Shown: positions 42,160-52,021 of the stretch, piece by piece | Position numbering within the stretch: position 1 is the first letter of the stretch | Layout of the letters: each line of letters starts with the position of its first letter | From: Paenibacillaceae bacterium | GTDB taxonomy: Bacteria > Bacillota > Bacilli > Paenibacillales > NBRC-103111 | Direction: 5' to 3' | Length of the DNA stretch: 64,000 nucleotides | Assembly (NCBI GenBank): GCA_029256185.1 | Contig: JAQSYI010000008.1 | Span: forward strand, 240,741 to 304,740 | Notes under the pieces: generated by a model | The model's database searches: none | What the model saw: the letters and a program-made list of their open reading frames with translations, nothing else | Told to the model about the DNA's origin: nothing | Made by a program: the position numbers and the translations under genes

Positions 42160-42353
42160 AATAAGGCCCCGCTTTTTCCCTTATTACTCAGACAAGAGGT
42201 CATTTCCTGGAAATAAGACCCTCCATTTTCCCTTATCCCCTTCCAAACCACCAAGAATGGACTTCAAAAATGACAATAAGGGAAAGTACGTTCCCTTATT
42301 GCAGAGGATCGTCCGGCGGGAAGGAGAATAGTGGAAAAACCCTTCCCTTATTT
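42160..42353. repeat. AATAAGGG...CCCTTATT mini-palindromes, three copies plus a half
   Basis: Copies at 42160-42185, 42212-42237 and 42275-42300, and a half copy at about 42341-42352. The third has perfect arms AATAAGGGAA/TTCCCTTATT with 6 bases between. The 608-base gap between the zinc-ribbon gene and glmM otherwise shows no gene. Confidence 0.75.
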
Positions 42354-42548
42354 CTCTTGGTACTCTCCAGCTTCATTACAGAGAGCTTGGTAGATACCAA
42401 TCCGGGGAACAACTTCGACCGAACAAAGAAATCAAACAGTTATCCATGTTTATACCTTCTATCCTGTAACAACAGAATCCCGTCATTTCATTCATCCAAT
42501 GTCCCCTCACAGCGGCATAAAAGTTTTGAGACTTTCAAAAATTGCATC

Positions 42549-42584
42549 AAAAAGCCCGTGAATTCACCAAAGAATTCACGGGCT
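42549..42584 (-). terminator. glmM terminator
   Basis: A 13-bp perfect stem AGCCCGTGAATTC/GAATTCACGGGCT with a 6-base loop is followed on the minus strand by TTTTT. Confidence 0.92.
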
Positions 42585-42616
42585 GCTTTATTGGATTATG
42601 TTATTATACCGTTACA

Positions 42617-43957
42617 TTACACCAATTCCTGCTGCACAACCGCTACGATCTGGCTGACATAAGCCTCCACCTGGTCCTTCTCCGGCCCTTCCGCCATAAC
42701 CCGGATCAGCGATTCCGTACCTGACGGGCGGACCAGCACGCGGCCGTTGTCCCCAAGCTCCCGCTCCACCAGGGCAATGGCCTCATTGATCGCCTGATTG
42801 TCCTTGTATTTGCTCTTGTCCGCTACCCGCACGTTGATCAGCACCTGCGGAAACTTGCGCATGCTGGACTTCAGTACGGACAGCTTCTTGCCGGATTGCA
42901 CCAGTGTGTCCACCAATTGCAGCGCCGTCAGGATGCCGTCTCCGGTTGTATTGTAATCCAGGAAGATGACGTGCCCGGATTGCTCTCCGCCCAGATTGTA
43001 CCCGTTCTTGCGCATCTCCTCCATCACATAGCGGTCACCGACAGCCGTCTGCACCGACTTCAGCCCCAGATCCTGCGCCGCTTTGAAGAACCCGATATTG
43101 GCCATTACCGTGGTAACCACTGTGCCGTGCTTCAGCTTGCCTTGGCGGTTCATGGCATCGCCGCAGATGGTCAGGATATAATCCCCGTCCACCTCTTCGC
43201 CGTTCTCATCGATGGCAATCAGCCGGTCCGCATCTCCGTCAAAGGATAGCCCCAGATCAGCTCCGTGCCGCTTCACCAGCGCTGCCAGCGCCTCCGGATG
43301 AGTCGAGCCGCAGCCGTCATTGATATTCAAGCCGTTAGGCTCCGCGCCCGCCGCGATTACTTCCGCGCCCAAGTCACGGAATACCCGCGGCGCCAGCTCG
43401 TAGGCTGCGCCATGAGCACAGTCCAGCACTACCTTCAACCCTTTGAACGACGATTGCACCGTATTCTTCAGGAATTCCAGGTACTTTTCCTTCCCTTGCA
43501 GCTCCTCTGTCACTGTGCCTAATCCTCCGCCGATTGGCCGCGGCAGCTCATCGGACACCGCATCCATCAGCTGTTCAATCTCCAGCTCCGTATTATCCAG
43601 CAGCTTGTAGCCGTCGCCGCCGAAAAATTTGATTCCGTTATCCTCAACCGGATTATGGGAGGCGGAGATCATAACCCCGGCATCGGCGCCCATTATTCGG
43701 GTCATATATGCCACACAAGGCGTTGACACCACACCCAGCTTAATTACATTCGCTCCGATGGACAGCAGGCCGGCGGTAAGCGCCGCTTCCAGCATCGGCC
43801 CGGAAATTCTCGTATCCAGACCGATTACCACCTTGGGACGTTCAGCCTGCCTGGTTAATACATATCCTCCGCAACGGCCAATCTTATAAGCGAGCTCCGG
43901 TGTCAATTCCTGATTGGCGATTCCCCGAACGCCGTCTGTGCCGAAATATTTACCCAT
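42617..43957 (-). CDS. glmM: Phosphoglucosamine mutase
   Basis: 446 residues, normal family length. It turns glucosamine-6-phosphate into glucosamine-1-phosphate for UDP-GlcNAc. The active phosphoserine is Ser100 in MISASHNP; the metal loop is DGDADRL, and the sugar and phosphate loops are GGEQSGH and [10 protein letters not shown]. It begins [20 protein letters not shown] precedes the ATG. It is the last gene of a cdaA-cdaR-glmM unit, in which CdaA and GlmM proteins are known to interact in relatives. Confidence 0.98.
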   Translation of the reverse strand: MGKYFGTDGVRGIANQELTPELAYKIGRCGGYVLTRQAERPKVVIGLDTRISGPMLEAALTAGLLSIGANVIKLGVVSTPCVAYMTRIMGADAGVMISASHNPVEDNGIKFFGGDGYKLLDNTELEIEQLMDAVSDELPRPIGGGLGTVTEELQGKEKYLEFLKNTVQSSFKGLKVVLDCAHGAAYELAPRVFRDLGAEVIAAGAEPNGLNINDGCGSTHPEALAALVKRHGADLGLSFDGDADRLIAIDENGEEVDGDYILTICGDAMNRQGKLKHGTVVTTVMANIGFFKAAQDLGLKSVQTAVGDRYVMEEMRKNGYNLGGEQSGHVIFLDYNTTGDGILTALQLVDTLVQSGKKLSVLKSSMRKFPQVLINVRVADKSKYKDNQAINEAIALVERELGDNGRVLVRPSGTESLIRVMAEGPEKDQVEAYVSQIVAVVQQELV

Positions 43958-43987
43958 ACTTATGCGTCTCTCCTTCTGCTAATCCAA

Positions 43988-44029
43988 ATCACTAATTACT
44001 CATCACTTATCACTAATCACTCATCACAA
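43988..44029. repeat. Two 21-bp tandem repeats between cdaR and glmM
   Basis: ATCACTAATTACTCATCAC and ATCACTAATCACTCATCAC follow each other with a 21-bp period. They lie between cdaR and the glmM ribosome site. Confidence 0.7.
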
Positions 44030-44078
44030 AATGCAAATCCTCGTATGTCTACTATATGAGCCTATGCCTGCCATTGTG

Positions 44079-45488
44079 TCATTGCTCTGTCACCACAGGC
44101 GGAGATGCGGATGCCTCAGGCGAAGAAGCAGGGGTCGCCGAAGGGGCAACAGAAGCATCCGCAGGCACATCAGCCGGGGGCGACGGCAATGGTGTCAGCG
44201 ATGGAAGCGGCGTTGGCGTCGGCGAAGGAGCAGCAGGCGAGCCGGAAGGCAGGGCGCTGCTGGGTCTTATTCGGGTGGTTACCTCAACCGTCGCTCTCGC
44301 CACCCCGTCCAGCCGCTTGACGAACGGAGGCAGACTCACATTAATAGCCAGTTCATGGGTACCCGGAGCCAGATTGCTAACATTGACCTGCGCCTGGACA
44401 TCCTGGGACCTGAGCTTGTCAATCACGGCAGGCGCCCCTTCCACCGTGATGCTGGTTGTGCCATTCTCCGGCGCAACCAGCCTGCTGTCTACCCCTTCAT
44501 TGGAGACCCCCAGCCTAATAGGAATGCCCTCCAGCACCTTGGTCACGGCCGGAACCACGGTCACCTTGATCTCAAGCTTGGACGGCTCTACCTTCACAGC
44601 CTGATTATTGACAGGGACCTCCACCGAGAACACCTTATCCTCCCTGAGATCCGTAATATCCAGCTCTACACCCTCGTAGAAATCCATCTTGTCCAGAACA
44701 TCCTGCGTGCCGTAGACAATAATTTGTTCCACGCTTTGCTGTACACCGGCGATGGCATACCCGGCGGCCGGCTGTCCCTTCCACTTGATCTGCAGCGGCA
44801 GCGGCTTCAGCGGCAGGGTAATCGGCACCTCCACCTCCAGAACAGGCGGACTGATCGCACCCTTCACCTCATTGCCGAACTTGTCGTATGCGATCAATTT
44901 TACCTTGTGGAACACATTCTGCTTGGCCTCGTCGATATTAACCGTGGCGCGGGCTGTCTCCGCCATCTCTATCTTGCTGGCCGGTCCGGAGATATACACC
45001 CGTCCCGGATTGAGAATAGGCGTGCCGGTCCGGTACCCGTCCGCGGGTTTGCCGGTCACATCGATCTGTACCGGAATTTCCTTCATCTTCTTCTCTTCCA
45101 TGACCACCTGGACCTTGTTGGGTACAATCTCCAGCGTAACCCCTCTTGGCAGCTCCGATTCGGCTGCAACCTCAAGATCGTACGTGCCTGCGGTCAATTT
45201 GCTGAGATCGGCAATGATCTTGAAATTGCCCGGATTCATCTCCCGGATCCTATTGTCATCGCCCTTGAGCGTCACAGTGACCTCGCTGGGCTGGATGGAA
45301 ACAATGCTGTACTGAATCTCATCATAGAGCGCCTGAACCATCACATTGCTGATCGTCGCATTGGGAGTGGTGCGAACCGAAGATTCCGTATTCGTCTTCA
45401 CGTCCAGATGGACCACCACCCACAGCAGCACCCCGATTGCCAGCGCCACAATCCTCACCACATTGGTATTGCGCAGCCATTTATCCAT
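44079..45488 (-). CDS. cdaR: CdaR, YbbR-domain regulator of the diadenylate cyclase
   Basis: 469 residues. An N-terminal membrane segment (about 13-30, IVALAIGVLLWVVV) is followed by four YbbR domains (about 45-400), each with the pattern of short beta-strands and a V/I-x-V-x-G turn. The last 65 residues are a Pro/Ser/Ala/Thr-rich tail (PSPTPTPLPS, SPPADVPADA) that is longer than in Bacillus. CdaR is the extracytoplasmic partner of CdaA. ATG 45488 overlaps the end of cdaA by 8 bases; the GTG at 45500 is less likely. Confidence 0.95.
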   Translation of the reverse strand: MDKWLRNTNVVRIVALAIGVLLWVVVHLDVKTNTESSVRTTPNATISNVMVQALYDEIQYSIVSIQPSEVTVTLKGDDNRIREMNPGNFKIIADLSKLTAGTYDLEVAAESELPRGVTLEIVPNKVQVVMEEKKMKEIPVQIDVTGKPADGYRTGTPILNPGRVYISGPASKIEMAETARATVNIDEAKQNVFHKVKLIAYDKFGNEVKGAISPPVLEVEVPITLPLKPLPLQIKWKGQPAAGYAIAGVQQSVEQIIVYGTQDVLDKMDFYEGVELDITDLREDKVFSVEVPVNNQAVKVEPSKLEIKVTVVPAVTKVLEGIPIRLGVSNEGVDSRLVAPENGTTSITVEGAPAVIDKLRSQDVQAQVNVSNLAPGTHELAINVSLPPFVKRLDGVARATVEVTTRIRPSSALPSGSPAAPSPTPTPLPSLTPLPSPPADVPADASVAPSATPASSPEASASPPVVTEQ

Positions 45489-46314
45489 CAGACCCGGCAC
45501 CCCCCTTCCATTTCCAGAAGGTACTCTTCTCCTTCGTGTGGTTCTTCATGGTCAGTTCTCCGTACAGCTTGGAGATAAAGGATTCTTCCTTGATATCTCG
45601 CACGATCTGCCCGTTGATCGCAAGCGAGATCTGTCCCGTCTCCTCCGATACGATAACGGAGATGGCGTCGGATACCTCGCTCATGCCTATCCCTGCCCGG
45701 TGGCGCGTTCCCAGTTCCTTGCTGATAAAAGGATTCTCCGAAAGCGGCAGATAGCAGCCCGCGGCCATAATCACATCCTGGCGAATGATGACCGCGCCGT
45801 CATGAAGGGGCGTATTGGGAATGAAGATATTAATGAGCAGCTCCGAGCTGATATGGGAATGAAGCGGAATCCCCGACTCCACATAATCCGTCAGGCCTGT
45901 CTCCCGCTCGAACACGATCAAGGCCCCGATCTTGCGGCGGGACAGATAGTTAACCGTCTTCACGATCTCGCCGATCCGGCGGTTCACCTCGTGGTCCTCG
46001 TCCGTTGTGGAACGGGTGAACAGCTTGCCGCGGCCCAGCTGTTCCAGGGCTCGTCTCAATTCAGGCTGGAAGATGATGATCAGCGCCATCACCCCATAAG
46101 TGAACATCTGATTCATCAGCCACTGCAGCGTGTTCAGGTTGAACAGGAAGCTCAGCGCCCAGGCCAGCACCACGACAAAAATTCCCTGAAGCAGCTGGAT
46201 TGCCCGGGTCCCCCGCAGCACCAGAATCAATTTATAGATGACATAGCTTACAATCAGGATATCGATGATTTCTTTGATGGAGCCCCTGATCGTTAGGTTC
46301 GTAAAAATCTCCAT
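45481..46314 (-). CDS. cdaA: Diadenylate cyclase CdaA (c-di-AMP synthase)
   Basis: 277 residues. Three membrane segments (about 12-80) precede the DAC (DisA_N) domain, whose catalytic motifs TPLHDGAVII and GTRHRAGIGMSE are intact. It joins two ATP into c-di-AMP at the membrane, controlling potassium and osmolyte balance and cell wall state. In relatives RHRAA is usual; here RHRAG is seen. It is followed by cdaR (overlapping) and glmM, the standard order. Confidence 0.97.
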   Translation of the reverse strand: MEIFTNLTIRGSIKEIIDILIVSYVIYKLILVLRGTRAIQLLQGIFVVVLAWALSFLFNLNTLQWLMNQMFTYGVMALIIIFQPELRRALEQLGRGKLFTRSTTDEDHEVNRRIGEIVKTVNYLSRRKIGALIVFERETGLTDYVESGIPLHSHISSELLINIFIPNTPLHDGAVIIRQDVIMAAGCYLPLSENPFISKELGTRHRAGIGMSEVSDAISVIVSEETGQISLAINGQIVRDIKEESFISKLYGELTMKNHTKEKSTFWKWKGGAGSDG

Positions 46315-46391
46315 AACGTTATCCCCCGAGGTTGTGGCGCTCTCTGCTTGAATGAAAAGTCCTCATCTCATCATATCAAATTTTCAAACAA

Positions 46392-46426
46392 AAAACCTCC
46401 CCTTGAGGAAAATCGCAAGGGAGGTT
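46392..46426 (-). terminator. Terminator after rsiW
   Basis: AACCTCCCTTG pairs with CAAGGGGAGGTT with one bulge, followed on the minus strand by TTTTG. It separates sigW-rsiW from cdaA. Confidence 0.85.
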
Positions 46427-46440
46427 GTGGTTTTGTCCAC

Positions 46441-47046
46441 TTATTTGGAGAACCAGGAGAAAAATTCATTCATCTTGTACCATACCCACTCCAAGGTTTC
46501 ATCCACGATTGTGACATGGCCGGCTATATAAGCAGTGGAAGCCAGATTATAGCTTCCGTCTATAACCGTTATATCACCCTGCACGTTGCCGTCAATTTGT
46601 ACTTTCCCCCGTTTGACCGTGAGGTCCCCCTGAACGGTGTGTCCTTGCGGCACAATAACCGTATCCCCCTGTATGACCACTTGATCCAGATTGGCAACCT
46701 TCACTACCAGATCCTTGTCTTCATTCCAGAGAGAAAGGAAGCTTGAAACCATGACCAGCAAAAAAACGGAGGCCACAGATAACGCCGGATGGGTCTTCAC
46801 CCAGTTGAACCAGCCGGACCGCTTCTTTTGTTGTGGAATCTGGCTCATAATGCGGGCGGTCAATCCTGCCGGGACAGCGGTTTTGGGCAGAAGCCGGACA
46901 CATGCCTCCGTCTGCTCTATCTGCCGGAACAGCATGCTGCAAGACGGGCAAGCGATCAGATGCTTCTTCAGCGCAATGCTTTCCGCTTCTCCAAGATCCC
47001 CATCCAGGTACTCATGCATCAAAGGAAGGGCTTCAGAACATTGCAT
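46441..47046 (-). CDS. rsiW: Anti-sigma-W factor with zinc finger and bactofilin-like tail
   Basis: 201 residues. The N-terminal 60 residues are the zinc-containing anti-sigma domain (HLIACPSC, with an upstream histidine/cysteine). A single membrane segment at about 86-108 follows. The extracellular part reads as repeated short beta-turns (VIQGDTVIV, VQGDLTV, IDGNVQGDITV), like a bactofilin. In the known pathway, stress triggers stepwise proteolysis of RsiW and frees sigma-W. It is 76 bases downstream of sigW. Confidence 0.92.
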   Translation of the reverse strand: MQCSEALPLMHEYLDGDLGEAESIALKKHLIACPSCSMLFRQIEQTEACVRLLPKTAVPAGLTARIMSQIPQQKKRSGWFNWVKTHPALSVASVFLLVMVSSFLSLWNEDKDLVVKVANLDQVVIQGDTVIVPQGHTVQGDLTVKRGKVQIDGNVQGDITVIDGSYNLASTAYIAGHVTIVDETLEWVWYKMNEFFSWFSK

Positions 47047-47122
47047 AAAGTTCAGTCTCCCCTTTCCAATACTGTAGCTTTGGCTCTACAAGGTATCATA
47101 CGTAAACAAACTATTCCCGGTT

Positions 47123-47707
47123 TCATTTTATATTTTGGCCTCCAAATTCAGGCTCCAGTTTTTTTCGCAGAAACTCACGGCCGCGGTGCACCCTGGTTTT
47201 TACCGTCGTTACCGGCATTCCCAGCACATCGCCGATCTCCTGAAGAGACATATCATGCAGATAGCGGAGAATCACCACTGACTTATATTTTTCCGGCAAA
47301 GTCTGAATGGCCTTGCGGATCTGCTCCTGCGTCTCCGTCAGGACGAATTCTTCTTCCGGCGTCTCCTGATTGCTGGGCAGGAGCGAATACCAGTCTGCCC
47401 CTTCACCATCGGGCATCTCCGCGTCCAGGGAATAATTGGGCTTGCGCTTGCGCAGACGGTCAATGCACAGATTGGTGGCAATCCGGTAAATCCAGGTGGA
47501 GAACTTCTGATTCTCGTCATACCTTTCCATGTTCATGTAAACTCTGAGAAAGGTATCCTGTACCACATCCTCGGCCTCACTGGAATAATTCAGCATCCTG
47601 TAGGCGAGATGATAGATTTTGTCCTTGTACATATCCACGAGCTCTTCAAAAGCGCGCCTATCCCCGTTCCGTGACAGCCTCAAGAGCCGCCCCTCTACAT
47701 AGTTCAC
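47123..47707 (-). CDS. sigW: ECF RNA polymerase sigma factor SigW
   Basis: 194 residues. Region 2 is at about 20-90 (FEELVDMYKDKIYHLAYRML, DVVQDTFLRVY), region 4 at about 125-185 (LPEKYKSVVILRYLHDMSLQEIGDVLGMPVTTVKTRVHRGR). It directs transcription of envelope-stress and antibiotic-resistance genes in related bacteria. The start is GTG with GGAGG 7 bases upstream. I found no convincing sigma-W type promoter directly upstream. Confidence 0.96.
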   Translation of the reverse strand: MNYVEGRLLRLSRNGDRRAFEELVDMYKDKIYHLAYRMLNYSSEAEDVVQDTFLRVYMNMERYDENQKFSTWIYRIATNLCIDRLRKRKPNYSLDAEMPDGEGADWYSLLPSNQETPEEEFVLTETQEQIRKAIQTLPEKYKSVVILRYLHDMSLQEIGDVLGMPVTTVKTRVHRGREFLRKKLEPEFGGQNIK

Positions 47708-47807
47708 GCATATTCCTCCAACCGGCTTCTCCCAAAGCCTGTAAAATAATCCTCACCAAAAATCCCGCATAGTCACATGATCCTAATCCTATGAAACAAA
47801 TTTACGG

Positions 47808-48731
47808 TTACTTGGCTTCGCTTGTCTGCTTTTGCTTGGAAATCTGTGCTTCCGACAGCACGACTCCCGCCAGAATAAGCCCCATGCCCAGCCATTGGAC
47901 GCTGGCAATGCTCTCTCCCAGCAAGAGAAAGGCTCCGATTACCGCTACGGGCAATTCCATGGCCCCGGTCATAGCGGCCAGCGACGAACCGGTCCTGGGG
48001 ATGCCGATCAAAAAAGCGATGGTGGGAACGACCTGCCCGAGACAGCCAAGCAGCAACCCCCATAGCACTAACGAGCCGGTGGCTCCATCTGCTCCGCCTA
48101 TCAGAAACTGGGGGGGATACACTGCATAGATCACCATAAGTCCTGCTGTAAGCATCCATGCCGATTTCAAAAAGGGATGATGCTCTGACTTCACCCGGCC
48201 GGCCGAGAATAAAAATAAGCTGTATGTAAAAGCAGATGCCAAACCGTATAGCAGTCCCATAACAGTGAAGCGCTCCAGTCCCAGCGACAAAAGATTGACA
48301 GAAAGCACCGTTCCTGCCATTACAATCACAATCGCCGCTCCTTGGCTGCGGGTAGGCAGCCTCCGCTGTGCAAAGCACTCCATTACGATGGTAATCCAAG
48401 TAAACTGAAATAGCAATACAATGGACAAAGAAGCGTCCAATTCGGATAACGTCCGGTTATAAAAGACTGTCGTGAGCGACAATCCGAATATCCCAATAAG
48501 GGCGAGCCTGATCCAGGGTCCAGTGAATGGATTGCGCCGCGCCTCCTTCGTCAGCAGCACCAGTACCCACATCACCAATGTGCCCATAGTAACCTGAACG
48601 GAAGTAATGTCCCCCTCACTGTATCCCGCTTGGAATGCCAGTTTAATGGTTGGAGACAAGAGCCCGTAGCTGGAGGCGCCTATCAGGATAACCGCCACGC
48701 TGAACCATTTTTGTGCCAATAGAGATCTCAT
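47808..48731 (-). CDS. EamA/DMT-family transporter
   Basis: 307 residues with ten predicted membrane segments in two EamA repeats; the second repeat has GIPRTGSSLAAMTGAMELPVAVIGAFLLLGE, with the conserved glutamates. Substrates of such transporters are usually amino acids, drugs or metabolites and cannot be told from sequence. It stands alone between sigW and the ppc terminator. Confidence 0.9.
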   Translation of the reverse strand: MRSLLAQKWFSVAVILIGASSYGLLSPTIKLAFQAGYSEGDITSVQVTMGTLVMWVLVLLTKEARRNPFTGPWIRLALIGIFGLSLTTVFYNRTLSELDASLSIVLLFQFTWITIVMECFAQRRLPTRSQGAAIVIVMAGTVLSVNLLSLGLERFTVMGLLYGLASAFTYSLFLFSAGRVKSEHHPFLKSAWMLTAGLMVIYAVYPPQFLIGGADGATGSLVLWGLLLGCLGQVVPTIAFLIGIPRTGSSLAAMTGAMELPVAVIGAFLLLGESIASVQWLGMGLILAGVVLSEAQISKQKQTSEAK

Positions 48732-48849
48732 TATTGTCCGGCTCCTCCGCCAACATACTTCCTGTACGAATAACCGCCTCGAGGGCGTCGTTCGACGCCA
48801 TGCATCAGCCGGGAAATGAGCTTCCGCTCATAGGCTTTCTGGCGTCTTC

Positions 48850-48900
48850 AAAAAACCGGGACCCTATAGGTTCTACCCATAAGGTCCCCGAGTCCCGGCT
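48850..48900 (-). terminator. ppc terminator
   Basis: ACCGGGAC (48855-48862) pairs with GTCCCGGCT (48892-48900), with a second short helix in the loop (CCTATAGGTT region), and a T-run follows on the minus strand. Confidence 0.8.
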
Positions 48901-48950
48901 TTAATATGAACTGCCTCAACTATAAGACAGTGCATCTGCTTCGAAAAAGA

Positions 48951-51740
48951 TCAGCCTGTATTCCTTAAGCCCGCGGCAATACCGTTAATAGTCAGAAGCA
49001 CCTCACGGATCAGCGCCTCATCCTCCTGGCCGAGCGCGCGGTGGGCGCGCAGCTCCGTGAGCAGCTGCACCTGCATGTAGCTCATGGGATCGACATAAGG
49101 ATTGCGCAGGCGGATGGACTCCTGCAGAATGGGCACATTATCGAGAATTTCCTGCTGGCCGGTAATCATCAGGATCAAATCGGAGGTGAGCTTGAATTCA
49201 TTGCGGATCAACTTGAAGATCCGGTCGGCCACCTCCTTGCTCTGCACCATCTTCCCGTATTCGCGGGCTATGGTAAGATCGGCTTTGGCCAGCGCCATCT
49301 GCAAGCTGTCGATGGCCGAGCGGAAGAAGGACCACTTGGCGTACATCTTCTGCAGCTGCTTCATGTTCTCCGGCTTGCCCTGGTAGTAGCTGTACAATCC
49401 GGTGCCCGCCGCGTACCAGGCCGGGAACAGATACCGGCTCTGCGTCCAGGCGAATACCCAGGGAATGGCGCGCAGATCCTCGAAGCGGTCGCTGTTCTTC
49501 CGTTTGGACGGACGTGATCCGATATTCAGCTCGCCAATCTCGGGCAATGGCGTAGATTCCTTGAAGAAGGTCAGGAAATCCGGGTCGTTGAAGACCAGGT
49601 CCTGATACTTCTCCAGAGATTTCTCCGAAATGCTGGCCATAATGGTTTCATAACGGTGTTCATGAATATCGCTTTGGGGATGCTTCGACATGACCGCGGC
49701 GGTAAGAAGCGCCCAGGTAGCCTGCTCCAGACTGCGGTAGGCAATCCCCTTCATGGCATAACGCTGGGAGAGCACCTCGCCCTGCTCGGTAATCTTGATG
49801 CCCCCGCCGATGGTTTCCGGCGGCTGGGCAAGAATGCTGCGGTTAAGCGGCATGCCTCCGCGGCCCAATGCTCCGCCTCTGCCGTGGAAGAACTTCAGCC
49901 GCACTCCCGCTTCCCTTGCCACCTCGGTTAATTGCTTAAGAGCCACCCGCAGCTCCCAATTGGCAGTCAATACCCCGCCGTCCTTGTTGCTGTCGGAATA
50001 ACCCAGCATAATCTCCTGCAGGTCATTGGTATCTGCCAGACTATTCCGGTAAGCGGGAATAGAGAACAGCTTCGCCATAATAGCGGGAGCATCATGCAGA
50101 TCGTCAATCGTCTCGAACAGGGGAACCGGCTGCAGGCTGCATTCAATAGCGCCATCCTGCCCTTGGCGGTACAGCCCTACCTCTTTACAGAATACGAGCA
50201 CCTCCATCAAGTCGCTGGCGCTCTGTGTCATGCTGATCAGATAGCTGCGGATGCAGTTGACGCCGAATTCCTTCTGGGCCAGCTGCACCGTACGGTATAC
50301 GGCGAGACATTCCGTTGTGGCTTCCGAGTACTCAAAATATGGTGAAGTAAGCGGACGGGGATCATTCAACACTTGGGTCAGCAATTCTACCTTCTCATCC
50401 TCGGTTAAATCGCTGTAATGATCCGTCAATCCGATAATCCGGAAGATCTCGGTAATCGCGTTCTCATGCTCCTTGCTGTGCTGGCGGATATCCAGGGTGG
50501 ACATATGGAACCCGAACAGCTCCACCTGACGGATCAGCTTGCGGATGTAGCGGTCCGCCACCTGCTCAGCGAAGTGACCGCGCAGACTGTCGTCGACAAT
50601 CTTCAATTCGGCAATAAACTCTCCGGCATTCTGGTAACGGGCGCCCTGATTGTGAAAGTTGGGGTTGCCTGAATTCTGGACCTTCTCCAGCATATACGTC
50701 AGCTTGATGCGGTAGGGCTCCTGCTCGTTTCTCCAGGGGTCCTCCAGCTCCTCCTCCATAATGTCCCGGTCGGCCTGAATGGACTGAAGCAGTTCATCGC
50801 TCACTTTTACGATGCTGCTGCTGAAGCTCATATGGTTGATGGCCTCCCGCAGCACCTCTTCATACTTCTGCAAGGCAAGCGCCCGGTGCATCACCAGCGT
50901 CTCGAAAGTAACATCCGCCTTGACAGAAGGGTTGCCGTCCCGGTCTCCGCCGATCCATGACCCGAAGCGCAGGAACGTTGGCACATGCCAGTTCCGGTCG
51001 GGATAATACCGCTCCAGACATCGCTCCAGCTCTGCATACACTTCCGGCAGCACATCGAATAAGGTCTCATCGAAAAAATACAAGCCGTTGCGTACTTCGT
51101 CAATGACGGTAGGCTTGCGGTCTCTCAGCTCATCAGTCTGCCATAAGGTGAGAATCTCGCCATGAAGGAGCGTGCGAAGCTGCTCCCGCTCCCGGTAGGT
51201 AAGCATAGGATTATCCAACTGCATCACTTGCTCGGAGATGCGGTGATGGATATCCAGCACGGCCTTGCGGGTAGCTTCGGTAGGGTGGGCCGTCATCACC
51301 AGCTCCAGGGAAACACTCTGCAGAATCTCCTGAATTTCCTCTGGCGTAATATCCCGCAGACTAAGCTCCTTGATGATGCTCTCGATGGAGCCGGGCTGGA
51401 TTGTCTCGCCCGCCGTACGGTCATAATCCCGCTTGCGCCTGATGCGGTGGTTCTGCTCGGCAATATTCACAAGCTGGAAGTAGATTGCGAATGCCCGGAT
51501 GACCCGGTGACGGATAACGGGACTCAGGGTGTGGATGGTGGATATGTAATCTTTATAGATATCAGGTTCAAATGACGCCCGCATGGACTTGCTCATTTCC
51601 CTGATTTTCTCTACAATATTGAGCAATTCCTCGCCACCCTGGTGGACCAACACCTCTCCCAGAATATTAGCCAGAAAACGAATATCCCGGCGCAGCAAAT
51701 TATTGCTGGTTCCCTTGGTAGCCACTATGAATTCCGACAT
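48951..51740 (-). CDS. ppc: Phosphoenolpyruvate carboxylase
   Basis: 929 residues, usual length. It forms oxaloacetate from phosphoenolpyruvate and bicarbonate to refill the TCA cycle. Signatures are VMTAHPTEATRK with the catalytic His, GYSDSNKDGG, and FHGRGGALGRGG, plus the C-terminal end RNTG with the usual terminal glycine. ATG 51740 follows GAGGTGAGAGGC; the GTG at 51749 is part of that site. Monocistronic, with its own promoter about 190 bases upstream and its own terminator. Confidence 0.98.
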   Translation of the reverse strand: MSEFIVATKGTSNNLLRRDIRFLANILGEVLVHQGGEELLNIVEKIREMSKSMRASFEPDIYKDYISTIHTLSPVIRHRVIRAFAIYFQLVNIAEQNHRIRRKRDYDRTAGETIQPGSIESIIKELSLRDITPEEIQEILQSVSLELVMTAHPTEATRKAVLDIHHRISEQVMQLDNPMLTYREREQLRTLLHGEILTLWQTDELRDRKPTVIDEVRNGLYFFDETLFDVLPEVYAELERCLERYYPDRNWHVPTFLRFGSWIGGDRDGNPSVKADVTFETLVMHRALALQKYEEVLREAINHMSFSSSIVKVSDELLQSIQADRDIMEEELEDPWRNEQEPYRIKLTYMLEKVQNSGNPNFHNQGARYQNAGEFIAELKIVDDSLRGHFAEQVADRYIRKLIRQVELFGFHMSTLDIRQHSKEHENAITEIFRIIGLTDHYSDLTEDEKVELLTQVLNDPRPLTSPYFEYSEATTECLAVYRTVQLAQKEFGVNCIRSYLISMTQSASDLMEVLVFCKEVGLYRQGQDGAIECSLQPVPLFETIDDLHDAPAIMAKLFSIPAYRNSLADTNDLQEIMLGYSDSNKDGGVLTANWELRVALKQLTEVAREAGVRLKFFHGRGGALGRGGMPLNRSILAQPPETIGGGIKITEQGEVLSQRYAMKGIAYRSLEQATWALLTAAVMSKHPQSDIHEHRYETIMASISEKSLEKYQDLVFNDPDFLTFFKESTPLPEIGELNIGSRPSKRKNSDRFEDLRAIPWVFAWTQSRYLFPAWYAAGTGLYSYYQGKPENMKQLQKMYAKWSFFRSAIDSLQMALAKADLTIAREYGKMVQSKEVADRIFKLIRNEFKLTSDLILMITGQQEILDNVPILQESIRLRNPYVDPMSYMQVQLLTELRAHRALGQEDEALIREVLLTINGIAAGLRNTG

Positions 51741-51925
51741 GCCTCTCACCTCATTAGCCTAATGATTCTTCGTCCGCTCTTAGAATGCTTCTTTATCGGT
51801 TGTTAAAGTTAGATTACTTTATTTTATCACAGCACCTCTGCATAAATATAGAGGGAAATGGAATAAAAGTTTATCCATTTTAAGCGGTGCATGAATAAAG
51901 GGCCTGCTCCGTAGTCTTTCATATC

Positions 51926-51954
51926 AAAATAGCATGCGCATAACGTCCTGTCAA
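51926..51954 (-). promoter_or_regulatory. Promoter of ppc
   Basis: On the minus strand TTGACA (51954-51949), 17 bases, then TATTTT (51931-51926). It gives a leader of about 180 bases with no riboswitch that I recognise. Confidence 0.75.
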
Positions 51955-52021
51955 AATAATTTTCCCAATAATGCGACAGTTTGTCACAACTGTCCAGCCC
52001 CGCAATCCGCAAATTTCCATG

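Noticed and set aside
44031..45578. Open frame of 515 codons on the plus strand opposite cdaR
   Set aside because: It is antisense to a well-recognised YbbR gene, is rich in Arg/His as expected for a shadow frame, and has no ribosome site or domain.
46441..47707. Sigma-W autoregulated promoter upstream of sigW
   Set aside because: I looked for a TGAAAC-type -35 with a CGTA-type -10 upstream of 47707 and found no convincing match.
51750..51925. Riboswitch or T-box in the ppc leader
   Set aside because: The leader lacks any conserved T-box or known riboswitch core; only a sigma-A promoter is supported.
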